Assembly (NCBI RefSeq): GCF_017745275.1 | Contig: NZ_JAGHZS010000010.1 | Span: forward strand, 538,073-602,072 | Direction: 5' to 3' | DNA from: Chitinophaga sp. | Lineage (GTDB): Bacteria > Bacteroidota > Bacteroidia > Chitinophagales > Chitinophagaceae | DNA: 64,000 nt | Part shown: piece after piece, positions 50,770-60,128 of the stretch | How the letters are laid out: every line of letters begins with the position of its first letter | Numbering within the stretch: position 1 is the first letter of the stretch | The notes under the pieces: generated by a model | The model's input: the letters and a program-made list of their open reading frames with translations, nothing else | Told to the model about the DNA's origin: nothing | Databases searched by the model: none | Program-made: the position numbers and the translations under genes

Positions 50770-51533
50770 ATTTCAATCCAAACGGGTCCGTGATCACTGC
50801 TTTTTTCCCAGCCACGTACGTCTCTGTCTACTCCCGCAGCTACGAGCAACGGCGCCACCGCCGGACTCAGCAAAAAATGATCTATGCGTAAACCGGCATT
50901 CCGGCCATAGGCATCGCGGAAATAGTCCCAGAAGGTATAAATTTTTTCGGTGGGGTACAGGTGCCGGATGGCGTCTGTCCAGCCTTGCGCTACCAGCTGA
51001 TGAAAGGCTTCCCTGGTTTCGGGGCGGAACAGGGCGTCATTCACCCAGCGTTCAGGCTTATATACATCCAGGTCTGTGGGCATCACGTTGAAATCGCCTG
51101 TTAAGATCACGGGCACGTTTTGTTCCATCAGGGTGAGCGCATGTTGGGTGAGCCGTTTGAACCAGCTTAGCTTGTAGTCGAATTTTGGACCCGGCGCAGG
51201 ATTCCCATTTGGTAAATACAAACAGCCAATGATAAGGCCGTTGATCTCGGCCTCAATATAGCGGCTGTGGCTATCTTCCGGGTCGCCTGGTAATACACGG
51301 CGGAGTTCTTTTATGTCGGCGGTGCGCGACAGAATAGCTACTCCATTCCAGCTTTTCTGCCCATGCCAGATAGCGTGGTAGCCGGCATCGCGGATCGCCT
51401 GCTCCGGAAATTTTTCCTGCGGGGCTTTCAGTTCCTGCAAACAAGCTACATCGGGCGCCGTTTCTTCCAGCCAGCGAAGTAATACAGGGAGACGGCCGTT
51501 TACGCCATTAACATTATACGTGGCTATTTTCAT
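50748..51533 (-). CDS. xthA: Exodeoxyribonuclease III / AP endonuclease
   Basis: The product has 261 residues with the full set of exonuclease III motifs: MKIATYNVNGVNGRL (N-terminal), CLQELKAPQEKFP (metal glutamate), LTGDFNVMPTDLDVYKP (catalytic Asp and Asn), GLRIDHFLLS and KSSDHGPVWIEI (catalytic Asp-His). It repairs abasic sites and trims 3' ends. The gene is single; its 3' end forms part of the terminator at 50734. Confidence 0.95.
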   Translation of the reverse strand: MKIATYNVNGVNGRLPVLLRWLEETAPDVACLQELKAPQEKFPEQAIRDAGYHAIWHGQKSWNGVAILSRTADIKELRRVLPGDPEDSHSRYIEAEINGLIIGCLYLPNGNPAPGPKFDYKLSWFKRLTQHALTLMEQNVPVILTGDFNVMPTDLDVYKPERWVNDALFRPETREAFHQLVAQGWTDAIRHLYPTEKIYTFWDYFRDAYGRNAGLRIDHFLLSPAVAPLLVAAGVDRDVRGWEKSSDHGPVWIEIKNPAAR

Positions 51534-51708
51534 GACAATAAGGGTTTAGCAATCTGATGTAAGGAGATGCTTCGGGCAGGTTAAATATAGGAAGTATTTA
51601 GTTGTTGATGAAACAGCGGGGATATTTTCTGCTCTCTGATAAATTATGTATTTTCAATAATTCCGGCAGATAATGTATTTTCTTACAGACACTTCAAAGA
51701 ATAAAAAA

Positions 51709-52302
51709 ATGATTTCCAGGAAAGTTGCAGGTTGTTCCCTGTTCGTTTTTTTGCTGATCTTTTCTTCAGCTGTATTCGCGCAAACTGCCAATACCATGGT
51801 AACAGATGTGACCTTTGATCTGCTGACCTGGATCAAACATGTGAGCAACGACGTAGACAAACAATCTTTTTCCAGCGAAAAGCTGGAACAGCTCAAACAA
51901 GGACTGGAAGCCCTGAAAGAAGACCTGACCGTATACAAGAAAACCCGGAAAGTATTGGCTGATAGCCTGTTTCGACACAACATCGCGCCGGGAAAAAAGG
52001 ATCCCGATAACCTGGATCTGCTGAAAGAAAAAATGAGTAAGGTGATGGAAGGCATGCGTGGGGTAAACGACCTGGTGAGCGAACCCGTACAACAGGAAGG
52101 CGATAAGCTGAACGAACAGATATATAAAGTGCTGTATGAAGAGCAGGGCCGGTATTTGTCGCACCTGGAAGCTTTCCTGGCCGGTGTGGACGTCACCAAA
52201 AAAGACCTGGCCTTAGATGGCAGCGTATGTTTTACCCGTTTGGAGGAATGTATTCATCTCGTTGCCGGTATGGAAGAGAGAGTAGGGAAGAAGGTCAAAT
52301 AA
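51709..52302 (+). CDS. Secreted helical protein of unknown function
   Basis: The ATG at 51709 is preferred over 51673 because it opens a signal peptide (CSLFVFLLIFSSAVFAQ). The product has 197 residues with heptad-like helices rich in Lys, Glu and Leu (SSEKLEQLKQGLEALKEDL, KLNEQIYKVLYEEQGRYL), probably a coiled coil. Two cysteines lie near the C-terminus. The next gene follows at 22 bp, so the two may be one operon. Confidence 0.65.
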   Translation: MISRKVAGCSLFVFLLIFSSAVFAQTANTMVTDVTFDLLTWIKHVSNDVDKQSFSSEKLEQLKQGLEALKEDLTVYKKTRKVLADSLFRHNIAPGKKDPDNLDLLKEKMSKVMEGMRGVNDLVSEPVQQEGDKLNEQIYKVLYEEQGRYLSHLEAFLAGVDVTKKDLALDGSVCFTRLEECIHLVAGMEERVGKKVK

Positions 52303-52323
52303 GCATATCAAAAAATATCTTTC

Positions 52324-53580
52324 GTGAAACACCACTGTTTTGTATTGTTAGCCTGTTTACTTATTATTATTCAGCCCGCAATTGCTCAAACGGATCAATG
52401 GACGGGCATTTGGCGTACGGCTGTTAAACCGCCGGGCATGTCGCAGCCTATTACTATGGAGCTGCATATCGGCGAACCGGAAGCGGGCTTGTTGTATCCC
52501 GCCACCATCAAATTGCAATACGGAGAATTTACCGGCCGGTATGAATTGCTGCTTGCAAAAAAGAATGCACAACAGCTTGGCATCGGGCGTAATAAATATC
52601 CATTGCAGCAAACGCCTTATAAGCTGGGCCCCTGGATGTGGTACCTGAATGGTACACTGGACTATAAAGACGGTGCGCTGGTATTGAACCGCATGTGGAT
52701 CGATAAATTTGATATCTGGATGTGGGGGCTGGATGAAGACGATGAAATTTACCAGCAATCCAAAGTTTCGCTGCGTGATTTCCTGTACCGGGGCGCTGCC
52801 AGGCTTACTAAAGCCGGCAATAAACCCCTGGCCGATTCCAGCGTGCAACGGATACTGCACCCGGAACGCAGCCAGGTATACTTCGGCATTTATGATAGCA
52901 TTATTTCGTATGATAGTACGCTGGTACTAAAGGTGGTAGACCAGGAGCAGTATGATAAAGATACCGTTACCCTGTTGCATAATAGCCGTACCCTTTTTAG
53001 CCGGGAACAAATCAATGATCATAATCGTCAACTAACTATACCGCTGGACACGGGGAAAAACTGCTTTATCTTTTTCGCCGACAATTATGGTCATCTGCCG
53101 CCTAACACAGGACTGCTGGAGGCTACAATTGATCAGCGACCCTATGGCTTCAATTTTAGCAGTCGCCCTAACGCCTACGCTACCTTCCTGGTAGCGAATA
53201 TCTATCATCCTGCCCGTCGCCCTGCTACTACCAACAACCCCGTTATACAGCGGGAGAACGTGCCGGTAGCCACTATACCGGTACATACAGCGGACATCAT
53301 TTTGGAGTTGAGGGATACGAAGGTGCAGGATGGCGACAGCATCTCCCTGTCGCTGAACGGAAAATGGGTGGTAACGGGCTTCCCCGTAAAAACGGCACCG
53401 CAGGAAATCCGTATTCAGCTACAGCGCGGCGAGAATATTTTATTGTTCACGGCGGATAACCTGGGATCAATTCCTCCTAATACGGCCGCCCTGCGAATCC
53501 GCTATGGACGTAAGTCTCAAACATTCAATCTGAGCACGGATATGCGCAGGAATAATGAAGTGAGGCTGATACTTGAATAG
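52324..53580 (+). CDS. Secreted protein with duplicated C-terminal beta modules
   Basis: The start is a GTG (52324) giving 418 residues; the signal peptide (CFVLLACLLIIIQPAIAQ) supports it. The N-terminal part has WTGIWRTAVKP and YPATIKLQYGEFTG, which looks like a small lipocalin-type domain. The C-terminal half holds two similar beta modules that each end in a phrase of the type FFADNYGHLPPNTGLLEATI / LFTADNLGSIPPNTAALRI, an internal duplication. Similar modules occur in secreted Bacteroidota proteins of unknown role. Confidence 0.7.
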   Translation: MKHHCFVLLACLLIIIQPAIAQTDQWTGIWRTAVKPPGMSQPITMELHIGEPEAGLLYPATIKLQYGEFTGRYELLLAKKNAQQLGIGRNKYPLQQTPYKLGPWMWYLNGTLDYKDGALVLNRMWIDKFDIWMWGLDEDDEIYQQSKVSLRDFLYRGAARLTKAGNKPLADSSVQRILHPERSQVYFGIYDSIISYDSTLVLKVVDQEQYDKDTVTLLHNSRTLFSREQINDHNRQLTIPLDTGKNCFIFFADNYGHLPPNTGLLEATIDQRPYGFNFSSRPNAYATFLVANIYHPARRPATTNNPVIQRENVPVATIPVHTADIILELRDTKVQDGDSISLSLNGKWVVTGFPVKTAPQEIRIQLQRGENILLFTADNLGSIPPNTAALRIRYGRKSQTFNLSTDMRRNNEVRLILE

Positions 53581-53667
53581 CTGGCAGATAATTTCCCAGG
53601 TCATTATATGAAAAATGAACATATTTCATAGCTTTGCGCGTGTTGCATTTAAACGCAATTTTTCAAT

Positions 53668-54048
53668 ATGGGATTTTTTTCAGGCCTGTTGGGCAATGCT
53701 GGCGAAGTAAGCCAGGAGCAGTTAATGAAAGATTATGGAAAGCTGTTGATCGAGACAGAAAAAATTGAACTCGGATTTAAGCTGATCAGAGATACCTTTA
53801 TTTTTACCAATAAGCGTTTAATTCTCATTGATAAACAGGGAATTACCGGTAGTAAAACGGAATATCGCAGCATTTCCTATAAAAGCATTTCAAGGTTTAG
53901 TGTGGAGTCAACAGGGACTTTTGACCTGGATGCAGAACTGAAGATCTGGATTTCCAGTGAGGCTGCGCCCAGTATTGTAAAGCAGTTCACGAAGTCAGTG
54001 AATGTGTATGAAGTACAGAAGGTACTCGCATTTTATGTGTTGAATTAA
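53668..54048 (+). CDS. Bacterial PH-domain protein
   Basis: The product has 126 residues without signal peptide. LGNAGEVSQEQLMKDYGKLLIETEKIELGFKL leads into strands DTFIFTNKRLILIDKQG and SYKSISRFSVESTG and a C-terminal helix (NVYEVQKVLAFYVLN), the pattern of the YvbH-type bPH_1 family. A TAGCTTTG -7-like element lies at 53629-53636. Function is unknown. Confidence 0.8.
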   Translation: MGFFSGLLGNAGEVSQEQLMKDYGKLLIETEKIELGFKLIRDTFIFTNKRLILIDKQGITGSKTEYRSISYKSISRFSVESTGTFDLDAELKIWISSEAAPSIVKQFTKSVNVYEVQKVLAFYVLN

Positions 54049-54130
54049 TAGCTGAAAGCCGCTTTGCACGGGCAGCCTGTTATTCCGCTGCGCGTAATAC
54101 CCTATACGATTACTATCTACCTATATAGTT

Positions 54131-54637
54131 ATGCCAGAAGTACCTACCTCTATTTTTGACCAGGTTTTTATACAGGAAACCAGGGTACGCCGCCGCAAGC
54201 TGATGCCGAAGGCATTGAAGGTTTATGTGTGGGTATTTATGGTATTGCCAGTGTTAATGTTGGCTGCTACGCTATATGCCCGTTGGAGGTTCAGGGCTTT
54301 TACGCCGGAACTTATGAGTGACCTATGGTATATAATAAATCTTGTATTGGCAATCCTTTTTCCGATAATGCGGATCGCAGCTAATCTTTTTATCTGGCTG
54401 GAAAAACGATGGGCCATCCTGGTTGCATTGGTGGTTGATTTTGTTTTTATTTCCTTCCAGGCATTTTCAATGTACACACTCTATGCCAGCGGTGTTTCAA
54501 ATCTGAGTGTTGTTGTGATAACAGCTTTTTGGTTATTAATAGACATTCCTTACATCATTATGCTCCTAAAGATAAAAGGAAGCTGGGAACAGAAAGGCTA
54601 TGCGACCAACGAATTATCTGACATTTACGTTAAATAA
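54131..54637 (+). CDS. Four-helix membrane protein of unknown function
   Basis: The product has 168 residues with four hydrophobic segments (VYVWVFMVLPVLMLAATLYA, WYIINLVLAILFPIMRIA, ILVALVVDFVFISFQAFSMY, VVVITAFWLLIDIPYIIMLL). No motif is recognised. It is convergent with the two-component genes that follow. Confidence 0.7.
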   Translation: MPEVPTSIFDQVFIQETRVRRRKLMPKALKVYVWVFMVLPVLMLAATLYARWRFRAFTPELMSDLWYIINLVLAILFPIMRIAANLFIWLEKRWAILVALVVDFVFISFQAFSMYTLYASGVSNLSVVVITAFWLLIDIPYIIMLLKIKGSWEQKGYATNELSDIYVK

Positions 54638-54642
54638 ATCGC

Positions 54643-55287
54643 TTATACCAACCCCTGTTGTGTGGCGGTTTTAATCAATGCTGCCACATTTCTTACCTGG
54701 AATTTCTGTATCAGGTTTTTGCGATGCGTTTCTATGGTGAGTGGACTCAGGTTGAGCTGGGCCGCCATATCCGGCGTGGTTTTCCCTTCTGCGATTAAAT
54801 GCAAAATCTCCTTTTCCCTTTTAGTTAATTGCGGGGTGTCTTTCAGCTCTCCTAAAGAAGGACGTGCCATTATTTCCCTGGCGGCTTTGCTGAAGGTAAT
54901 CAGCCCACTGAGGGCTTCCCTGATGCAGGCAATTAATTCTTCTGCAGAAATATTTTTCAGCAGATAGCCGGTAGCTCCATTTTGAATCATTTGTAAGATC
55001 ATGCTGCGTTCGGAATGATTACTCAGCGCCAGCACATGTGTGCCGGGTGACATCTCCTTAATTACCTTACATAATTCTATCCCATTTACATCGGGTAGCG
55101 TGATATCCAGTAAAATGATATCAACCGGGTGCTGCTCCAGGAAGGCCATACAGTCAGCTCCTGTAGTAAAGCAACCGCTGATGGTAATATTGGATACATT
55201 GGCCAGCAGGCGTTGCAATCCTTCCAGTACAATCGGATGATCGTCTACGATAGCCAGTGTGGTATTTTTAGTTAACATGCAATTCAA
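54643..55287 (-). CDS. NarL/LuxR-type response regulator
   Basis: The product has 214 residues; its start (55287, or the Met at 55278) lies inside the 3' end of the kinase gene. The receiver domain has D15-D16, phospho-acceptor D61 (ILLDITLPDVNG) and K111. The LuxR helix-turn-helix is LTKREKEILHLIAEGKTTPD to LSPLTIETHRKNLIQKF. It forms a translation-coupled pair with the kinase. The targets are unknown. Confidence 0.93.
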   Translation of the reverse strand: MNCMLTKNTTLAIVDDHPIVLEGLQRLLANVSNITISGCFTTGADCMAFLEQHPVDIILLDITLPDVNGIELCKVIKEMSPGTHVLALSNHSERSMILQMIQNGATGYLLKNISAEELIACIREALSGLITFSKAAREIMARPSLGELKDTPQLTKREKEILHLIAEGKTTPDMAAQLNLSPLTIETHRKNLIQKFQVRNVAALIKTATQQGLV

Positions 55288-57256
55288 TATTTATGGTGGT
55301 ACCCTGATCTGGCGCCGAATCTATGTCAATTTTTCCTTTTAGAAAACCCACCCTGTTTTTGATATTACTAAGACCGATGCCGGACGCAGGGCCATTTACT
55401 GTTGGATCAAATCCTTTTCCATTGTCTTCCTGGGTAATAAAAAAGAGATCTTCATCCTGGCTGCATTGCAATATAATATGTGAAGCCGCAGCATGGCGGA
55501 TAGCATTGGATAAGAGCTCCTGTACAATGCGGTAAATATGTAGCTGCACTTCCTCCTTCAGGCTATCTTGTATACCCAGGGCCTGGAAATCGATTTGTGT
55601 GCTGTCGGTCATCAGTGATTCACAAAGATCTTTCAGCGCGGTGGTTAACCCGAATTTCAACAGGTTTACAGGCATCATGTTATGGGCAATGCGTCTGAGT
55701 TCTGTGACGGAATGATCCAGTTGCGCGGTGATTTTTGTGAGTTCCTGGCGTTGATTGGGAGAGAAGGTATCTTCAATCTGGGCCGACAAATTTATTTTGG
55801 CACCTGCCAGCATCCCGCCGAGGCCATCGTGCAAATCGCGCGCCAGGCGGCGGCGTTCCTGCTCTTCTCCCTGTAATACGGCCTGGCTGAATTGTAATTG
55901 TTGTTGCTGCTCAATTTCGTGCAGGTGTTGCTGATAGCTCAATTCTTTTTGTATCATCAGCTTTTTCTTGCTACGGTAAAGGATCAACGCAAATACCAGG
56001 ATAATGAGCAGGAACAGGCTGGCGCATCCCAGTAGCCAGTTGACAAGCCGGCCGTTGCTTGCGGCAAGGGATTGCTCCATACGCTGGGCTTTCAGGGCGG
56101 TGATTTCTTTTTCTTTTTCAGCATCCCTGAACTTTATTTCCAGGGCGTGTACATCATTTTTTAGCTGACTTTGCGCTACGCTATCACTGAACTCACTGTA
56201 GCGTTTCATCCATTCAAAGGCGGGAGCCCATTGCTTCAGGCCTTCGTAAGTCACGGCCATACCATAATACAGCTGTAAACGATTGCTGGACAGACTCATC
56301 ATCTGTTCCTGTTTCATCAGGTAGGTGAGTACATCTTTCGCGGATACAAAATTTTTGGCGTTGTAATAGGCATAAAATTTTTGTAGCAGCAGTCGTTGTT
56401 CCTCATATTTTAACCCGAGCTTTTGCGCGAGTGCCACGCCTTTATCCAGGCTGGCCAGTGCGTCGTTAAACTTTCCTTCGATGGTAAAGTACATGCCTTC
56501 GGCGGCGTAGTAATCGAGGTAATATTCTGAATCGGGATAAGCCTTTAGCAGGGGATACATGCTATCCAGTGCGGCTTTGGCCTTTACATTCTGCCCGGAC
56601 AGGGAATAGTTTTCTGCAATGGTATGATAGGCATCTATGAGTTCCTTAGCTGGTGGTGTAAGGGGTTTCAGGATGTCGATCGTTTTTAAACAATAGGTTT
56701 CTGCTTTGTCGAACTGGCTGGCATTTTTAAATACAATAGCGAGTGCCAGGTAGTTTTTACCAACCAGTACCTGGTTACCGGATTGCTCTGCAAGGGGAAT
56801 AGATCTATTGAGAATAATATCGGCGAAAGCCTTGTAATCATCTTTCCGTTGCTGTATGCGTCCGTATTCGTACCAGGCTTGTGCCCTGAAAAAGTAGGAT
56901 TCCTGTGTTTTAATGTGTTGGAGTAAGGAATCTGTCAGCATATAATTTTGCTGGCTTTTGTCCGGGTTGCTTTTATTGAGGAGGCGGCCTTCATAAAAGT
57001 AGTACAGTGCCTGCAGGTAAGGATGTTTTTTGATATATGGCGCGCCTTCCCGGAGGAATTTCATGGCCTTGAGGGTATCCTTCGCTGTCCAGTAGTCGCT
57101 CAGCGCAAAGCTGGCCCTGGCACGGAGACTATCGGGTCCGGGTTGTATTAATATTTTCTCGAGGCTGTCTGCTGGTGATGGGCCACTTAAATGTACCTGT
57201 GCCAGGCACCAGGGATTTGCTGTCAGTAAGAATAAGAAGAAAAGCAGTTTTCTCAT
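55268..57256 (-). CDS. TPR-sensor histidine kinase (HisKA_3 type)
   Basis: The product has 662 residues. After a signal peptide (FFLFLLTANPWCLAQ), about 350 residues of TPR-like helices form the sensor (for example VLVGKNYLALAIVFKNASQ). A transmembrane helix (about 405-427, LVNWLLGCASLFLLIILVFA) leads into the HisKA_3 domain with H476 (RRRLARDLHDGLGG) and a HATPase_c domain (ELLSNAIRHA, DNGKGFDP, GIGLSNIKNRV). It senses a periplasmic or envelope state and phosphorylates the regulator that it overlaps by 20 bp. Confidence 0.93.
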   Translation of the reverse strand: MRKLLFFLFLLTANPWCLAQVHLSGPSPADSLEKILIQPGPDSLRARASFALSDYWTAKDTLKAMKFLREGAPYIKKHPYLQALYYFYEGRLLNKSNPDKSQQNYMLTDSLLQHIKTQESYFFRAQAWYEYGRIQQRKDDYKAFADIILNRSIPLAEQSGNQVLVGKNYLALAIVFKNASQFDKAETYCLKTIDILKPLTPPAKELIDAYHTIAENYSLSGQNVKAKAALDSMYPLLKAYPDSEYYLDYYAAEGMYFTIEGKFNDALASLDKGVALAQKLGLKYEEQRLLLQKFYAYYNAKNFVSAKDVLTYLMKQEQMMSLSSNRLQLYYGMAVTYEGLKQWAPAFEWMKRYSEFSDSVAQSQLKNDVHALEIKFRDAEKEKEITALKAQRMEQSLAASNGRLVNWLLGCASLFLLIILVFALILYRSKKKLMIQKELSYQQHLHEIEQQQQLQFSQAVLQGEEQERRRLARDLHDGLGGMLAGAKINLSAQIEDTFSPNQRQELTKITAQLDHSVTELRRIAHNMMPVNLLKFGLTTALKDLCESLMTDSTQIDFQALGIQDSLKEEVQLHIYRIVQELLSNAIRHAAASHIILQCSQDEDLFFITQEDNGKGFDPTVNGPASGIGLSNIKNRVGFLKGKIDIDSAPDQGTTINIELHVN

Positions 57257-57368
57257 GTAAGCAAAATAATAACTATTGCGGATACCACCTATCTGCAGTG
57301 AAAAATACCTGGAAACAGGTAGGTGGAAAACCTTGTAACCGGGTATTGTTGGCTGTAATACAGCATTT

Positions 57369-57376
57369 TAATTTTG
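57369..57376 (+). promoter_or_regulatory. -7 element of the small lipoprotein gene
   Basis: TAATTTTG fits TAnnTTTG, with an ATTG (57345-57348) 20 bp upstream in place of TTTG. It would serve the gene at 57477, leaving a leader of about 95 nt. Confidence 0.45.
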
Positions 57377-57476
57377 TGCATGTACTGTTGATTGTTAGCC
57401 AAAACCGGAAATGTCAATAAACAGGGAAGCCGAAAACTGTAGTATTAAAGAGTAGGCATACTATTAATATTGAATC

Positions 57477-57860
57477 ATGAAATTACTGACAAAAATTTTA
57501 ATCCCCGCTTTACTGGTGGCCGCATTGTTTACAGCCTGTAAGAAAGACAAAGATAATGCACCCGCAAAAACCCACAAAGTAGTATTGAAGGTCACCGCTT
57601 CCAGTGGTGTGAATTTATCGGATGTAGGTTACGGATTTGACAACGAAATAACCACTGCTACTAACCTCAGCGGTGCTACGTGGACAAGCCCGGAACTGAC
57701 CCAACCTGCCGGAGCCAGAAGTGTAGGCATCAGCATTGGTGGTGTTGGCCCTAATGCTTCAGCTACGATGAAGGTACAAATTGTAGTAGATGGAGAAGTG
57801 AAGAAGGAAGGTACAGCCGCTGGCCAGATACTGCATACTTCCGTGATACATTTCTTTTAA
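57477..57860 (+). CDS. Small lipoprotein of unknown function
   Basis: The product has 127 residues. A lipobox (LLVAALFTACKKDKDN) is followed by a lysine-rich linker and a single beta-sandwich-like domain (THKVVLKVTASSGVNLSDVG, RSVGISIGGVGPNASATMK). It ends just before a bidirectional terminator. No family name can be given. Confidence 0.7.
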   Translation: MKLLTKILIPALLVAALFTACKKDKDNAPAKTHKVVLKVTASSGVNLSDVGYGFDNEITTATNLSGATWTSPELTQPAGARSVGISIGGVGPNASATMKVQIVVDGEVKKEGTAAGQILHTSVIHFF

Positions 57861-57928
57861 TATAATTTACGTATGCAAAAACCAAGCACAGCAACCATGC
57901 TGCATGCTTGTCAGATGGATCATTAAAA

Positions 57929-57962
57929 AGGAGACACCGGATCGCCGGTGTCTCCTCCTTTT
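57929..57962. terminator. Bidirectional terminator
   Basis: AGGAGACACCGG (57929-57940) and its complement (57945-57956) form a 12-bp perfect stem with an ATCG loop, with an A-run before and a T-run after. It lies between convergent genes ending at 57860 and 57963. Confidence 0.85.
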
Positions 57963-58523
57963 TTATGCTGGTTTCGGGGCAGTATAATACAGTGCCACTA
58001 CGCCGTGCTCAAGCGTTTGGCTCTTTGTTAACACCAATCCTGGTACCTGGAAGCCCTCTCCAAAGAAACGTTTTCCACTACCCATAATTACCGGATGTAC
58101 CAGGAAACGATATTCATCAATCAGCTGTAAACCAGACAGGGATTGGATAAGCGCCGCGCTGCCTTCTACCTGGATGTCTTTGCCGGGTGCTTGTTTTAGC
58201 TGCGTTAGGGAGGTAGCGATATCGCCGCTGATGATGGTGGTATTATTCCAATCCGCCTGTTGCAGGGTAGCAGATACTACATATTTAGGCGAATTGTTGA
58301 GTTGATCTGCAACACCCATTTCATTGTTCTTCAGCGACGACCAATAAGGGGCCAGCATTTCGTAGGTTTTGCGTCCGAACAGGAAGGCGCCGGAATCCAG
58401 GATACCGTCACGGATATACGTTCTTCTGTCTTCGCTATCATAAGGGGCGAACCATTGGCCCATGGTGTCTGCGTCAAAAACGCCATCCAGTGTTACCCAG
58501 GCAGAAACGATTATCTTTCTCAT
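57963..58523 (-). CDS. RibD C-terminal-domain (dihydrofolate reductase-like) protein
   Basis: The product has 186 residues of the RibD_C/DHFR fold: MRKIIVSAWVTLDGVFDAD, GAFLFGRKTYEMLAPYWSS, NNTTIISGDIATSLTQLKQ and LIDEYRFLVHPVIMGSGKRFFG. Such stand-alone proteins bind NADPH and are often called dihydrofolate reductase family, without proven folate activity. The gene is single. Confidence 0.85.
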   Translation of the reverse strand: MRKIIVSAWVTLDGVFDADTMGQWFAPYDSEDRRTYIRDGILDSGAFLFGRKTYEMLAPYWSSLKNNEMGVADQLNNSPKYVVSATLQQADWNNTTIISGDIATSLTQLKQAPGKDIQVEGSAALIQSLSGLQLIDEYRFLVHPVIMGSGKRFFGEGFQVPGLVLTKSQTLEHGVVALYYTAPKPA

Positions 58524-58604
58524 ATGTTGTTGATTTTATGATACAAAGTAACGGCGGCGCCCAGCCAAATGATAGAACAAACCCGACAATCTTCCGGGAG
58601 GCTG

Positions 58605-59390
58605 TTAACGCGGGAAATCATTGGCTGCTTTCAGGTATTCCAGCGGGGAGTAGTTGGTAAATTCTTTAAAAGCGCGGATCAGGTGACTCTGATCGGCATA
58701 GCCGTTGGCGTAAGCCACGCTGATCATGTCTGTGAATTGATTTTGTTCGAGGTGTTGCAAGGCGGAATGAAACTGGCAAATCCGGCTAAAGGTTTTGGGA
58801 GATAGCCCTACATGGGATTCAAATAATCGCTGCAATGTCCGCTCTGTCACATATAATTCCTTTTGCAGCGCCGGCAGGGAAATGATGCCATGGTTGTTTT
58901 GTATAATTCGGGTAGCATAGGCAATAGCTTCCGGAGATGTAGCCTTCCGGGAGGCCGCCAGCTTTAGCACATAGTTATCCAGTAATTTTAAACGGGTATG
59001 AAGGTCCCTTGCGTTGAGTAATTGTTCCTGCAGGCTCATCGCCCGCGCAACAGGCGTTAGGCTGAGGTCTATACTGAGATCTGTCAGCTCTTTGGCATCG
59101 GCTTCAAAAAGAAATTTCAGCATGTGCGGATAAAGAAAGTACGCAATCACGGTCACATGCCCGGATACATGCAAGGGAATAGGCTTTATATTCTGTCCGT
59201 ATAATACCAGGTGATCTGTTTTCGTGCCGGCGGTCAGGCAGGGATTTGTCAGTTGGAAAACAATGCTGGGATAGCCTTTGGCAATGAGCGGCAAAATTGT
59301 TTCCCGGAAAATATTATTATTTTCTATTACGACGATACTACTGATGTAATCAGCAATAGGAGCAGGAGGTAAAATCAATTGCGTTCTCAT
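58605..59390 (-). CDS. AraC-family transcriptional regulator
   Basis: The product has 261 residues. The N-terminal half (LILPPAPIADYISSIVVIEN, GYPSIVFQLTNPCL) is a DUF6597-like sensor region. The C-terminal half has the double helix-turn-helix (ISLPALQKELYVTERTLQRLF, MISVAYANGYADQSHLIRAFKEF). It resembles the type at 4816 more than the cupin regulators of the sugar loci. The ATG at 59390 is the only clear start. Targets are unknown. Confidence 0.88.
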   Translation of the reverse strand: MRTQLILPPAPIADYISSIVVIENNNIFRETILPLIAKGYPSIVFQLTNPCLTAGTKTDHLVLYGQNIKPIPLHVSGHVTVIAYFLYPHMLKFLFEADAKELTDLSIDLSLTPVARAMSLQEQLLNARDLHTRLKLLDNYVLKLAASRKATSPEAIAYATRIIQNNHGIISLPALQKELYVTERTLQRLFESHVGLSPKTFSRICQFHSALQHLEQNQFTDMISVAYANGYADQSHLIRAFKEFTNYSPLEYLKAANDFPR

Positions 59391-59422
59391 GACAAAAATA
59401 GCTGGGTGAAATGCGGTGGCGC

Positions 59423-60088
59423 CTATTCCTCAAATTTAACGTTTTTCAACCTGTTCCACTTTAAGGAACGATAAATACGATTGGGTATATGATTTTTACT
59501 TTTCAGGAGATAATAATCAAATTTTTGTCTTTTTAAATTCCCGATATAAATAAACGGATAACAGTAATCGCCATCATGTTTTGTGCCCACCAAAATAAAG
59601 GTACTATCAGATAGCCAGGCAGCTTCTTCCAGGCCGTCTGAAAATTCCATGACCATGAGGCGTTTCAGCGTATGACGGCGGTAGTCACCGATGAACAGGT
59701 ATTGGTCCACATCAAAAACAGGGGTAACAGTTATCTTTCCTTTTGCACGAACCGTATCAAAAACCATCATTGCACTGTAAAAATCCAGGTACATTTTTTT
59801 ATCAGGTGTGTAACTGATCAGCTTCCCAAAAGTTTGTTGGAATTCACGATCATTATCGGAAAGGTGGTCGTCTTCTAATCTGTTTTCAAAATCGCTGGTG
59901 CGGATATATTGAAATGCAGATAAGTCAAAATGCGGCAACTTGCCGGCCCAGTATTTCAGCCAGGGATCGGTCTGAAATATATGTTGATAGACCATTGGAT
60001 TTTTTTGCCCCGAAGCAGTGATACTCAGCAGGCAGCATACGCTTACCAGGAGCAGGGAAATTTTTGCTACTACGGGGAACGGGTTCAT
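59423..60088 (-). CDS. Secreted protein of unknown function
   Basis: The product has 221 residues with a signal peptide (ISLLLVSVCCLLSITASGQ). The mature part is rich in aromatic and basic residues, with short strands (GKITVTPVFDVDQYLFIGDYR, DSTFILVGTKHDGDYCYPFI). I recognise no domain. It is a single gene with no obvious operon partner. Confidence 0.65.
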   Translation of the reverse strand: MNPFPVVAKISLLLVSVCCLLSITASGQKNPMVYQHIFQTDPWLKYWAGKLPHFDLSAFQYIRTSDFENRLEDDHLSDNDREFQQTFGKLISYTPDKKMYLDFYSAMMVFDTVRAKGKITVTPVFDVDQYLFIGDYRRHTLKRLMVMEFSDGLEEAAWLSDSTFILVGTKHDGDYCYPFIYIGNLKRQKFDYYLLKSKNHIPNRIYRSLKWNRLKNVKFEE

Positions 60089-60128
60089 AGTAACAAATTA
60101 ACATTAATTTCTTGCAAAAGAAATACAG

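Noticed and set aside
59393..59400. CAAAAATA as a -7 promoter of the AraC gene at 59390
   Set aside because: It lies 2 bp from the ATG and has no TTTG at 19-20 bp, so transcription would begin inside the start codon.
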